DNA from: Gammaproteobacteria bacterium
GTDB taxonomy: Bacteria > Pseudomonadota > Gammaproteobacteria > Burkholderiales > Burkholderiaceae_B
Direction: 5' to 3'
DNA: 64,000 bases
Assembly (NCBI GenBank): GCA_030832095.1
Contig: JAURJT010000045.1
Coordinates: forward strand, 21,112 to 85,111
Part shown: one piece after another, positions 16,243 to 23,386 of the stretch
How positions within the stretch are numbered: position 1 is the stretch's first letter
Layout of the letters: the number at the start of each line of letters is the position of its first letter
Made by a program: the position numbers and the translations under genes
Notes under the pieces: generated by a model
Databases searched by the model: none
Seen by the model: the letters and a program-made list of their open reading frames with translations, nothing else
Told to the model about the DNA's origin: nothing

Positions 16243-17025
16243 ATGATGTTTGCACCAGATCTTTTAAAAGGCCGTGTGGCATTAATTACTGGCGGAGCGG
16301 GTGGTATCGGTTTTGAAATTTCTAAAACTTACGCTCGTCTAGGTGCGCAGGTGGTACTGGCTAGCCGAAGCCAAGAACGGCTAGATGGTGCTGTGGCTGA
16401 AATGGCTGCCGAGGGTTTGACTGCCATCGCGTTTAGGACCGATGTCCGAAACTATGACGAAGTTGAAGCGACAATCGAGAGGACGGTCGAACAACTCGGT
16501 AGCCTAGATATTTTGGTCAACAATGCCGCGGGCAACTTTAGTTGCCCCACTGCTGAACTTTCGCCTAATGGTTGGCGAACAGTTGTCGATATCGACTTAA
16601 ACGGCACATTCTATGGCTGTCGCGCTGGTTATAAGCATTTAAAAAATTCAGCTTACGGGGGCTGCATTATTAGCATCGTTACCATGTTGGGTCTGAGTGG
16701 CTGGCCTGCGGCTGCTCATGCCGCCGCCGCTAAGGCGGGCATCATTTCGCTGTCTCGCACGCTGGCGGTTGAGTGGGGTGGCGACAATATTCGAGTCAAT
16801 ACGATTTCACCAGGGCCCATCGCGGACACCTTAGGTGTTCAGCGCCTCTATCAAGAAACTGGGCGAGAAGAGCTTGAGCGTAAGAAGACCGCCTTAGGTC
16901 GTTTCGGTCGAAAGAGTGAAATTGCGAATGCGGCTGTTTATCTTGCGTCCGACTTAGCAACCTACGTGACCGGTGAAAATATGGTCGTCGACGGCGGCCG
17001 GTGGTTGAAGTATGTGTCTGCCTAA
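16243..17025 (+). CDS. 2,4-dienoyl-CoA reductase-like short-chain dehydrogenase
   Basis: 260 residues. The nucleotide-binding motif is TGGAGGIG (17-24) and NNAAGNF lies at 93-99. The run NNAAGNFSCPTAELSPNGW closely resembles the mitochondrial/Bacillus DECR group of SDRs. In the active site the usual Tyr-x-x-x-Lys is absent: the lysine K164 is kept in HAAAAKAG but position -4 is alanine, again as in DECR proteins, where a different tyrosine is used. The likely reaction is NADPH-dependent reduction of a 2,4-dienoyl-CoA. It is the first catabolic gene after a Bug receptor, and crotonase, DUF35 and thiolase-like genes follow on the same strand. AAAGGA precedes the start. Confidence 0.82.
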   Translation: MMFAPDLLKGRVALITGGAGGIGFEISKTYARLGAQVVLASRSQERLDGAVAEMAAEGLTAIAFRTDVRNYDEVEATIERTVEQLGSLDILVNNAAGNFSCPTAELSPNGWRTVVDIDLNGTFYGCRAGYKHLKNSAYGGCIISIVTMLGLSGWPAAAHAAAAKAGIISLSRTLAVEWGGDNIRVNTISPGPIADTLGVQRLYQETGREELERKKTALGRFGRKSEIANAAVYLASDLATYVTGENMVVDGGRWLKYVSA

Positions 17026-17091
17026 GCGTGCATGACAAAGCGTTAATCGATCGCGCGTAAGCTTTTAATTCAAAGGATCACGGAGAAAAAC

Positions 17092-17889
17092 TTGACTAAG
17101 CAATTAGTGAAAACATCAAAAATTGGTGCAGTACTAGTGATCTGCCTGAATAGTCCAGAAAATAGAAACTCTCTGACACCTGAGTTTCGAAAACAATTGG
17201 GTGAGGCCGTGGCACTCGCCGATAACGATGCCGAAGTCAGAAGCGTGTTTCTGACGGCGGAGGGCCCGACCTTTTGTTCGGGCGGTGATCTGAAGGCGCT
17301 TACAACCAGTTGTGATCCCTGGACAGTACATCGGCGCTTTCGTGCACTTAAAACATGGTTGTTTCCGTTAGTAGGGCTCGATAAGCCCGTGGTCATCGGC
17401 GTCAATGGCCATGCGGTGGGTGGCGGAATGGGCTTAGCCTTAACCGGCGACCTTGTGATTGCAAGCGAAAGTGCAAAGTTTATGTCTGGATTCTTTAAGC
17501 TTGGTGTGATGCCAGACATTGGAATGATGTACCACTTGCCTAGGTTGATTGGCATGGCTCAGGCAAAGAATTTTCTGTTCAGTGGCGGAACGTTTACGGC
17601 CGAGCAAGCTGCGCAGTTAGGTTTAGTGTTTAAAGTCGTGCCCGATGCTGAACTTTACGAGGCCGGACTTGCTCAGGCGCAGCGCCTGGCCGAAGGCCCT
17701 GCACAGGTGATGGGGCTCGCTAAAACCTTGATGGCGCGTTCGTTTGAAACATCGCTCGCTGATATGTTTGCCTTTGAAGGCTTTGGTCAAGCGCTTGCCA
17801 TGTCAAATCCCGAGTTTCATGAAGGTCTTGAGGCGGCACTCCAGCGCCGAGAAGCAGATTTTATCAACGCCAAAGATTTAAAATTTTGA
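17092..17889 (+). CDS. Enoyl-CoA hydratase/isomerase family protein, isomerase-like active site
   Basis: 265 residues starting at a TTG; CGGAG lies about eight bases upstream and decides the start. Oxyanion-hole loops are FCSGGDLKAL and NGHAVGGGMGLAL. Both hydratase glutamates are missing (first is glycine in GGGMGL; second lies in FFKLGVMPD without Glu), but an aspartate in VMPDIG occupies the place used by delta3,delta2-enoyl-CoA isomerases and PaaG-like enzymes. An isomerase that shifts a double bond would fit beside the dienoyl-CoA-reductase-like gene upstream, since together they process unsaturated acyl-CoAs. It lies in the same operon as the DUF35 and thiolase-like genes. Confidence 0.85.
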   Translation: MTKQLVKTSKIGAVLVICLNSPENRNSLTPEFRKQLGEAVALADNDAEVRSVFLTAEGPTFCSGGDLKALTTSCDPWTVHRRFRALKTWLFPLVGLDKPVVIGVNGHAVGGGMGLALTGDLVIASESAKFMSGFFKLGVMPDIGMMYHLPRLIGMAQAKNFLFSGGTFTAEQAAQLGLVFKVVPDAELYEAGLAQAQRLAEGPAQVMGLAKTLMARSFETSLADMFAFEGFGQALAMSNPEFHEGLEAALQRREADFINAKDLKF

Positions 17890-17908
17890 CCTCGTGCAAG
17901 AGAAAATA

Positions 17909-18334
17909 ATGAACTCTGAATTACCCATTCCCGTTGCAAATCCTGATTCGCAAGTGTATTGGGATAGCGCGAATCAAGAGCGTCTGATGATCAGGCAATG
18001 TCAGGCCTGTAAAGAATTGCACTTTATGCCACGCTACCTTTGTCCAGCGTGTTGGTCGACTGAACTTGAATGGATTCAAGCCAGTGGGTTTGGCGTGGTT
18101 CACAGTTTTACCATCGTCAGGCGTGCGCCAATGAAAGAATTTGATCACTTGGTACCGTATGTAATTGCCCTGATCGAACTTAAAGAAGGGCCTCGTATGA
18201 TGACGAACATTGTGGGGCAAGATGCACTTGAGACCCGTATCGGCGATCAAGTGAAAGTTTGTTTTGAAGCACGGGGGCCTGCGGCCAAGGTGCCACAGTT
18301 TGTCAGGCATCTTGCCAAAGAGGTTGCGAATTAA
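17909..18334 (+). CDS. DUF35 OB-fold protein with zinc ribbon
   Basis: 141 residues from the ATG at 17909; a GTG five codons earlier is possible. The N-terminal rubredoxin-like zinc ribbon is visible as CQACKELHFMPRYLCPACW, two CxxC pairs, followed by an OB-fold domain with GFGVVHSFTIVRRAP and a C-terminal GDQVKVCFE strand. DUF35 proteins bind acyl-CoA and pair with thiolase-like proteins, or dehydratases, to form aldolase or hydratase complexes, as in steroid side-chain breakdown (Ltp2-type retro-aldolase). Here its stop codon directly abuts the ATG of the thiolase-like gene (TAA-ATG), supporting an obligate heteromer. Confidence 0.85.
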   Translation: MNSELPIPVANPDSQVYWDSANQERLMIRQCQACKELHFMPRYLCPACWSTELEWIQASGFGVVHSFTIVRRAPMKEFDHLVPYVIALIELKEGPRMMTNIVGQDALETRIGDQVKVCFEARGPAAKVPQFVRHLAKEVAN

Positions 18335-19516
18335 ATGACGCAGACGATGAATTCAATTCGCAATAAAGTTGCTATCGTTGGTGTGGGTGAATCGGATATT
18401 GGTAAAGTACCAACGATGAGTGGTTTAGGGCTTAACGCGCAGGCCGCCCGGCGCGCCTTAGATGATTCGGGGTTAAAACTTTCTGACATCGATGGGGTCT
18501 TGACTGCGTACTCATTTACCGAACCTTACTTCATGCTGGGTAGCGTCCTGTGTGAATATCTGGGAATCAAGCCGCGTTATACGGCTTCAATGATCGTTGG
18601 AGGCGCATCCCCAGCAGTGATGCTTAAGCATGCCGCCGAAGCAATCACGGCGGGACATTGTCAGACAGTATTAGTTTGTGCCGGCGAAAATCGTGCCACT
18701 GGCCAAAGCCGCGATCAAGCTGTCGCGGCGTTAATGGCGGTGGGGCATCCTTATTTTGAAAAGCCTTATGGCCCATCGATTCCCGCTTTTTATGCCATGA
18801 TTGCGCGTCGTCACATGGAGTTATTTGGGACCACCGAAGAGCAGATGGCCGCCGTTTCGGTGACAACACGCCAACATGCGTTATTGCACCCAAACGCACA
18901 TATGAAAAAGCCAATTACGATTGAGGATGTCATGGGTTCAAAGCCCATTGCGGATCCACTAAAGATCTTGGACTGTTGTCTGCTCTCTGATGCTGGGGGT
19001 GCTTTTATTGTCACATCTTCCGAGCGGGCCAAGGATTTACGAAGCAAACCTGCTTATCTTGCTGGGATCGGTGAATATCACACCCACGAGCATTTAATTT
19101 GTGCGCCGAGCCTGACTGAGTTTGGAGCGGCTGAATCAGGACAAATAGCGTATCGAATGGCTGGCTTAGGTCCGTCGGATATTGATGTCGCTGAGTTATA
19201 CGATTGCTTTTCGATCGTACCGATTATTGAGCTTGAAGAGCTCGGCTTTTGTAAACAAGGCGAGGGTGGTAGTTTTTACCAAGAGGGACACGCTCGTATC
19301 GGTGGGCGGTTGCCTGTTAACACACACGGCGGTATGTTGTCGCATGCGCATGCGGGCGCGGCGGGTGGGTTGTTTGGTATCGTCGAGGCTGTTCGCCAGT
19401 TACGAGGCGGTTTGGGTGCGCGACAGGTCGAGGGTGCCGAGATCGCCTTAGTGCATAACGAAGGGGGCGTGCTGTCGTCGCACTGCACGCTGATACTCAC
19501 TAAAGATAAACAATAA
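18335..19516 (+). CDS. Thiolase-fold protein lacking the nucleophilic cysteine (Ltp2/SCP2-like, probable aldolase)
   Basis: 393 residues, full thiolase length. N-terminal KVAIVGVGESDIGKVP and the C-terminal HAHAGAAGGLFGIVEAVRQL loop are typical of the SCP2-thiolase branch. Where true thiolases carry the active-site cysteine, the segment is MIVGGASPAVM (residues 86-96) without Cys. A tyrosine in AELYDCFS and the histidines of SHAHAG remain. Ltp2-type enzymes with this arrangement do not thiolyse but cleave beta-hydroxyacyl-CoAs as retro-aldolases, working with a DUF35 partner, which is encoded immediately upstream. I infer the same here. The gene closes the operon. Confidence 0.85.
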   Translation: MTQTMNSIRNKVAIVGVGESDIGKVPTMSGLGLNAQAARRALDDSGLKLSDIDGVLTAYSFTEPYFMLGSVLCEYLGIKPRYTASMIVGGASPAVMLKHAAEAITAGHCQTVLVCAGENRATGQSRDQAVAALMAVGHPYFEKPYGPSIPAFYAMIARRHMELFGTTEEQMAAVSVTTRQHALLHPNAHMKKPITIEDVMGSKPIADPLKILDCCLLSDAGGAFIVTSSERAKDLRSKPAYLAGIGEYHTHEHLICAPSLTEFGAAESGQIAYRMAGLGPSDIDVAELYDCFSIVPIIELEELGFCKQGEGGSFYQEGHARIGGRLPVNTHGGMLSHAHAGAAGGLFGIVEAVRQLRGGLGARQVEGAEIALVHNEGGVLSSHCTLILTKDKQ

Positions 19517-19518
19517 GA

Positions 19519-19538
19519 TTCGGGCGATAAGCTTAGAA
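19519..19538 (+). repeat. Copy 2 of the 20-bp direct repeat
   Basis: Matches 16213-16232 at 19 of 20 positions. It begins three bases after the thiolase-like gene stop and is followed by a GC hairpin and the RHH relic. Confidence 0.6.
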
Positions 19539-19548
19539 GCCGCTACAC

Positions 19549-19564
19549 CGCCCGCCAGCGGGCG
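19549..19564 (+). terminator. GC-rich hairpin after the thiolase-like gene
   Basis: CGCCCG-CCAG-CGGGCG forms a 6-bp perfect GC stem 33 bases past the stop codon. No T-tract follows, so termination is uncertain; it may only protect the transcript end. Confidence 0.4.
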
Positions 19565-19569
19565 CTATG

Positions 19570-19661
19570 TCTTGCGGCATGCGATGCCCAATCACGTGGT
19601 TTGAAGCTTGGTTTGTTTGAACCGGGTGCGTAAAGACGTCAGACTGAAATCACGGGCCTGC
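19570..19661 (+). pseudogene. Relic of RHH gene 3' end (repeat copy 2)
   Basis: This copy corresponds base for base to 11589-11680. In the RHH frame it reads through GLKLGLFEPGA-type codons but meets TAA where copy 1 has the glutamine codon of EPGEQRV, and the terminal stop is replaced by a leucine codon. Everything upstream of the tail, including the DNA-binding half, is missing. It is therefore a dead fragment, left by duplication or recombination. Confidence 0.8.
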
Positions 19662-19666
19662 TGTTA

Positions 19667-20647
19667 CTACTCAAGCTTGACGCCAGCTTTTTGAATGACG
19701 TCACCCCACTTCGCGTATTCGCTCTTGATGAAGCTCGCGAATTCTTTTGGGGTGCCGCCAATGGTTAGCATACCGGTTGAATCAAGCTTGGTGCGAATCG
19801 CTGGATCTGCAATCGATTGGAGCAGTGCCTTGGATAGCACCTCGACGCGAGCGGGATCCATGCCTGCGGGCCCGACGATTCCCATCCAACCAATGGCCTC
19901 AAAGCCCTCGAGGCCTTGCGCGGCGATTGGGCGCACACTTGGAAGCGTGTCGATAGGTTTGGCGGTGCTCACGGCCAAGGCGCGTAGCTCGCCTCGATTG
20001 ATGAACGGTATGACTAACGGTGCGGCTTCAAAGAGCACTTCGATCTGCCCGCCTAACAAGTCGGTGACAGCAGCAGGGCCACCCTTGTAGGGTACGTGCT
20101 GCATCTTGATACCTGCCCGTTGTTTGAACATCTCTTGTGTGAGGTGGCTGGTTGACCCATTGCCTGGCGAACCAAAATTCAAGCCGTTGGGCTTGGCCTT
20201 GGCTGCCTCAATCAAGTCGGCAAGCGATTTGATATTTGACTTTGCAGACACAACCAGCGTTTGCGCGACAGCAGCCACAAGCATAATTGGCGTAAAGTCT
20301 GTTCGCGGATCGTAATTGGCCTCTTTGAAGAGGTGGGGTGCGATCCCCAGCGGGCCACTAGCATTCATACTAAGGGTGTAGCCATCGGCGGGCATCCGAA
20401 TCAGATATTTACTGCCAATTGTGCCGCCCGCGCCAGCTTTATTATCAATAATGACGGGTTGCCCCAGATATTTAGTCAGCCCTTCGCCCATCATGCGAGC
20501 GAGCGAGTCGACGGATTGCCCAGCAGGATAGGGAACAACCATCGTAATCGGCTTATCGGGAAACCCATCTTTAGGTTGAGCCGCAGCGTTAAGGCCAGAC
20601 GTCGCCAGTACCAACGCCGTCAATAGTTTTAGAGGAATCAGGTTCAT
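19667..20647 (-). CDS. Bug/TctC-type periplasmic solute-binding protein
   Basis: 326 residues with a signal peptide of about 23 residues (NLIPLKLLTALVLATSGLNA, cleavage near AAAQP). Signature: ITMVVPYPAGQSVDSLARMM, where the glycine pair of the binding loop is altered to GQS; then DNKAGAGGTIGSKYLIRMPADGYT and VPYKGGPAAVTDLLGG. It is monocistronic, sits right next to the RHH relic, and is divergent from the MmgE/PrpD gene. Its promoter region has the 15-base motif also found before the TauD-Bug operon at 14.9 kb. The ligand is unknown. Confidence 0.92.
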   Translation of the reverse strand: MNLIPLKLLTALVLATSGLNAAAQPKDGFPDKPITMVVPYPAGQSVDSLARMMGEGLTKYLGQPVIIDNKAGAGGTIGSKYLIRMPADGYTLSMNASGPLGIAPHLFKEANYDPRTDFTPIMLVAAVAQTLVVSAKSNIKSLADLIEAAKAKPNGLNFGSPGNGSTSHLTQEMFKQRAGIKMQHVPYKGGPAAVTDLLGGQIEVLFEAAPLVIPFINRGELRALAVSTAKPIDTLPSVRPIAAQGLEGFEAIGWMGIVGPAGMDPARVEVLSKALLQSIADPAIRTKLDSTGMLTIGGTPKEFASFIKSEYAKWGDVIQKAGVKLE

Positions 20648-20677
20648 AGCTTTTTTCGATATTGTCTAATGAGTAAA

Positions 20678-20692
20678 CTAGTATAGGTCGAG
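20678..20692 (-). promoter_or_regulatory. Shared promoter-like motif, copy 2
   Basis: Identical to 14985-14999 (CTCGACCTATACTAG on the minus strand), 31 bases upstream of the Bug start codon, with TATACT in -10-like position. Confidence 0.4.
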
Positions 20693-20794
20693 TCTTGCGT
20701 ACAGATACAATGCGGAGCTTGAAAAGAGAGAAATATAAAAATAGCGCCTTGGGGTGTTGACTTCCCTAAGCGGTAGAGCATCAAGGGGACTAGG

Positions 20795-22156
20795 ATGAAA
20801 AAAACAGAATCGTCAGTCAGCCGTGAGTTGGCACAGTGGGTGAGCTCGCTCCAATACAAAGATCTGAATGCCGAGATCATTCGGTATGCCAAGCGCTACT
20901 TGTTGGATGCCCTGGCCGTTGCCTGGGCGGGCTCGAGGGCGATGGGGACAGAGGGGGCTCACGCCTGGGTGACCGCGCAAGGCGGTAAGGCTGAGAGTCG
21001 AGTCTGGTTAACCAACGAGTATCTGCCGGCCACTTCTGCGGCGTTTATCAATGGCATTTATGCGGCGGCGCTTGATTTTGATAGCGTCCACGATCAGGCG
21101 ACGTCGCATCCGGATATCGTCATCATCCCTGCGCTGATGGCGCTTGCCGATCGGCAACCCATGCATGGCAAAGATTTTTTAACGGCATACATCGCAGGCG
21201 CAGAAATGCATGTGCGCCTGTGCATGGGGATTACTCATAATCCAGGCTGGTTCATGACTTCAACGCTTGGGGTGTTTGCCTCTGCGGCGATCTCGGCGCG
21301 CGTGCTCGGCCTAGATATCAACGGCATTCATACCGCGATGGGGATTGCTCTGAGCCGTGCCGCAGGGACACAGCAATCTTTGGTTGAGGGGGCGTTGGTC
21401 AAGCGATTGCAGTCTGCTTTTGCGGCGCGAGACGGCGTTGAGGCAGCGTTTTTAGCCCAGTGTGGCATCACGGCGCCTAAACAGATGTTTGAAGGTGAAA
21501 GAGGCTTTGATAATTTGTACGAGCCCCTTGATCGCGCCCGAACCTTGGGCGGCCTAGGTCAGTCATATCTGCTTCAAACCTTGACCTTAAAAAATTACCC
21601 AAGCTGTTTTTGTAACCATGCTGCGATTGTGGCGACTGAGCAGCTTGTTGCACAGCACCAATTAACAATTGATCAACTGGCGGGCTGCACGGTGAGGATC
21701 ACGCCTTACATGAATCGCTTGGTTGGCGCGCAATTTTCGCTTGGGGATAGCCCTCAGGTTGCCGCGCAATTTAGTGTGCAATACTCAATTGCAAGCATTC
21801 TGCTACGAGGGTCGTTTAGATTGCAGGATATCGATACCGACGCAGTGCTTGACCCCGCGGTTATGGAATGTATTCAGAAGATCAAGATTGAAATTGATCA
21901 AACAGAATCAGGAAAATTTACCCCGGCGACCGTAATCATCCAAACAAAAGCTGGAGAGCTGTTGAGCTGTACGGTGAATGAGATTCCGGGTACGCCAGCT
22001 CAACCTCTGGATGACACGCAGGTGAGGGCGAAAGCCATGACATGTTTGACAAGCGGGCCCTACGCAATGACTGAGGCACAGGCCTGCAAACTGATTGCAC
22101 GAATCGATGCCATCGATCAGCTTGAAAACATGCAAGACTTTTGGAATCTTGCTTGA
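20795..22156 (+). CDS. MmgE/PrpD family protein
   Basis: 453 residues, typical length. The N-terminal half is the all-helical domain: RYLLDALAVAWAGSRAMGTEG, then FINGIYAAALDFDSVHDQATSHPD, where the D-x-D/H-rich stretch lines the active-site cleft, and LTAYIAGAEMHVRL. The C-terminal lid includes LKNYPSCFCNHAAI. Known members are 2-methylcitrate dehydratase (PrpD), cis-aconitate decarboxylase and iminodisuccinate epimerase, so the role is dehydration, decarboxylation or epimerisation of a di- or tricarboxylate. The absence of prpB/prpC nearby argues against PrpD itself. A Bug receptor follows 59 bases downstream on the same strand and may import the substrate. Confidence 0.88.
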   Translation: MKKTESSVSRELAQWVSSLQYKDLNAEIIRYAKRYLLDALAVAWAGSRAMGTEGAHAWVTAQGGKAESRVWLTNEYLPATSAAFINGIYAAALDFDSVHDQATSHPDIVIIPALMALADRQPMHGKDFLTAYIAGAEMHVRLCMGITHNPGWFMTSTLGVFASAAISARVLGLDINGIHTAMGIALSRAAGTQQSLVEGALVKRLQSAFAARDGVEAAFLAQCGITAPKQMFEGERGFDNLYEPLDRARTLGGLGQSYLLQTLTLKNYPSCFCNHAAIVATEQLVAQHQLTIDQLAGCTVRITPYMNRLVGAQFSLGDSPQVAAQFSVQYSIASILLRGSFRLQDIDTDAVLDPAVMECIQKIKIEIDQTESGKFTPATVIIQTKAGELLSCTVNEIPGTPAQPLDDTQVRAKAMTCLTSGPYAMTEAQACKLIARIDAIDQLENMQDFWNLA

Positions 22157-22215
22157 AGCACAAATCTTGACTTCCTGGTACATATCATTGACTTAAGAAG
22201 AAAACGGAGACTCCA

Positions 22216-23211
22216 ATGAAAAATACATTCATCCGCCCTATCATAGCCAGTGCAACCCTACTGGCCGCTTGCTTTAGTGTGTCAACCTTTGCTCAGTCAA
22301 AGACTGCAGCAGAACAATGGCCAAGCAAGACAATCACGATGATTTCGCCCTTTGCGGCGGGCACGACAAGCGATGTCGTCGCTCGAATTTTCGGCCAGGG
22401 CCTGAGTAAAGTCTTGAACGTACCGGTCATCGTCGAAAATAAAGTCGGTGCAAGCGGCAACATCGGAATGGCCCAATTCGCGAAAGCCGCGCCTGATGGA
22501 TACACCTTAGCGATGGGAACCATCACCACGAACGCAATCAACCAGGCGTTGTTTTCAAAGCTGCCGTTTGCGCTTTCTGATTTTTATGCGTTAGGTGTTG
22601 TTGGTATTACGCCTAACTTGCTTGTGGTGCCCGCGAATTCGTCCGTGAAGACAGTGGGCGACTTGGTGCAGATGGCGAAAGATAAGCCGGGCAAATTGAC
22701 CTTTGGCTCGGCGGGCAACGGTACGACTGGGCAACTGGCGGGTGAGCTAATCAAGGTTCGCACCGGCGTTGATATGCTTCATGCTCCGTACAAAGATGCG
22801 ACACGTGCACTCACGGATCTTGCTGGAGGTGAAATTGACTTTATGTTTTATCACCCAGCCGCGGTGATGGCCTTGATCCAAGGTGGTCGTCTGCGACCGA
22901 TCGCAGTTTCAAGCTCGACACGCTCAAGTGCTGCGCCCGATGTTATTCCGGTTGACCAGCAGGGCATCAGTGATTTTGATTTGGCGGCGTGGTGGGCACT
23001 TTATGCGCCGGCCGGAATCTCGCCTGAGTTGAAAGTGCGCTTACGAGCCGTGACACAAGACGTGTTGGCTGACCCGCAGGTCGTGCAGACTCTAATTGCT
23101 CGAGGGTTCGAATCCAAGCCCTTGCGAGGCGATGAGATCGATGTTTATCTGGCCAAAGAGGCCGATAAGTGGGCAGAGATCGTGAAACGGGCTGGCGCGC
23201 GTGTTGATTAA
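22216..23211 (+). CDS. Bug/TctC-type periplasmic solute-binding protein
   Basis: 331 residues. Signal peptide: residues 1-26 (IRPIIASATLLAACFSVSTF, then AQS). Signature: TITMISPFAAGTTSDVVARIF; the usual PAGG is AAGT here, a change in the ligand loop. ENKVGASGNIGMAQFAKAAPDGYT follows. The usual VPYKG is altered to APYKD. The late hinge is WWALYAPAGISP. These departures suggest a ligand different from its neighbours' (inference). It follows the MmgE/PrpD gene on the same strand. A ribosome site GGAG lies about seven bases before the ATG. Confidence 0.9.
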   Translation: MKNTFIRPIIASATLLAACFSVSTFAQSKTAAEQWPSKTITMISPFAAGTTSDVVARIFGQGLSKVLNVPVIVENKVGASGNIGMAQFAKAAPDGYTLAMGTITTNAINQALFSKLPFALSDFYALGVVGITPNLLVVPANSSVKTVGDLVQMAKDKPGKLTFGSAGNGTTGQLAGELIKVRTGVDMLHAPYKDATRALTDLAGGEIDFMFYHPAAVMALIQGGRLRPIAVSSSTRSSAAPDVIPVDQQGISDFDLAAWWALYAPAGISPELKVRLRAVTQDVLADPQVVQTLIARGFESKPLRGDEIDVYLAKEADKWAEIVKRAGARVD

Positions 23212-23230
23212 GTTTGAAAAAGTGCGGGCA

Positions 23231-23324
23231 CCTAGGGTAAGTGCTAGGCCTTTAGCATTGACGAATGGCTGCTTGACTCCTATAGTCAAATGGGCGTAGC
23301 CCGCGCATTTGAGTTAGTACTCAA
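23231..23324 (+). promoter_or_regulatory. Cluster of inverted repeats upstream of the Liv-type operon
   Basis: Three symmetric elements lie in under 100 bases: CCTAG...CTAGG (23231-23248), TTGACT-CCTAT-AGTCAA (23273-23289) and TTGAGT-TAGT-ACTCAA (23309-23324). The second contains a good -35 hexamer (TTGACT). They precede the binding-protein start at 23387 and may be operator sites or leader hairpins. No regulator gene is adjacent. Confidence 0.45.
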
Positions 23325-23386
23325 AGCCGCTTTACGCTCTAAACGTGCGGTCCGTTAGGATCCCGACAATAAACCGAGGAGCAGCA

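Noticed and set aside
17921..18310. Minus-strand ORF of 129 codons opposite the DUF35 gene
   Set aside because: The plus-strand frame has the zinc-ribbon cysteines and operon position; the antisense product has no domain character.
20795..22156. Calling the MmgE/PrpD gene prpD (2-methylcitrate dehydratase)
   Set aside because: No prpB, prpC or prpR is near and the family contains several other activities.
11975..23211. The cluster of Bug genes as a recent tandem gene amplification
   Set aside because: The receptors differ throughout their length, in signal peptides and in ligand loops, and lie on both strands; they are old paralogues.
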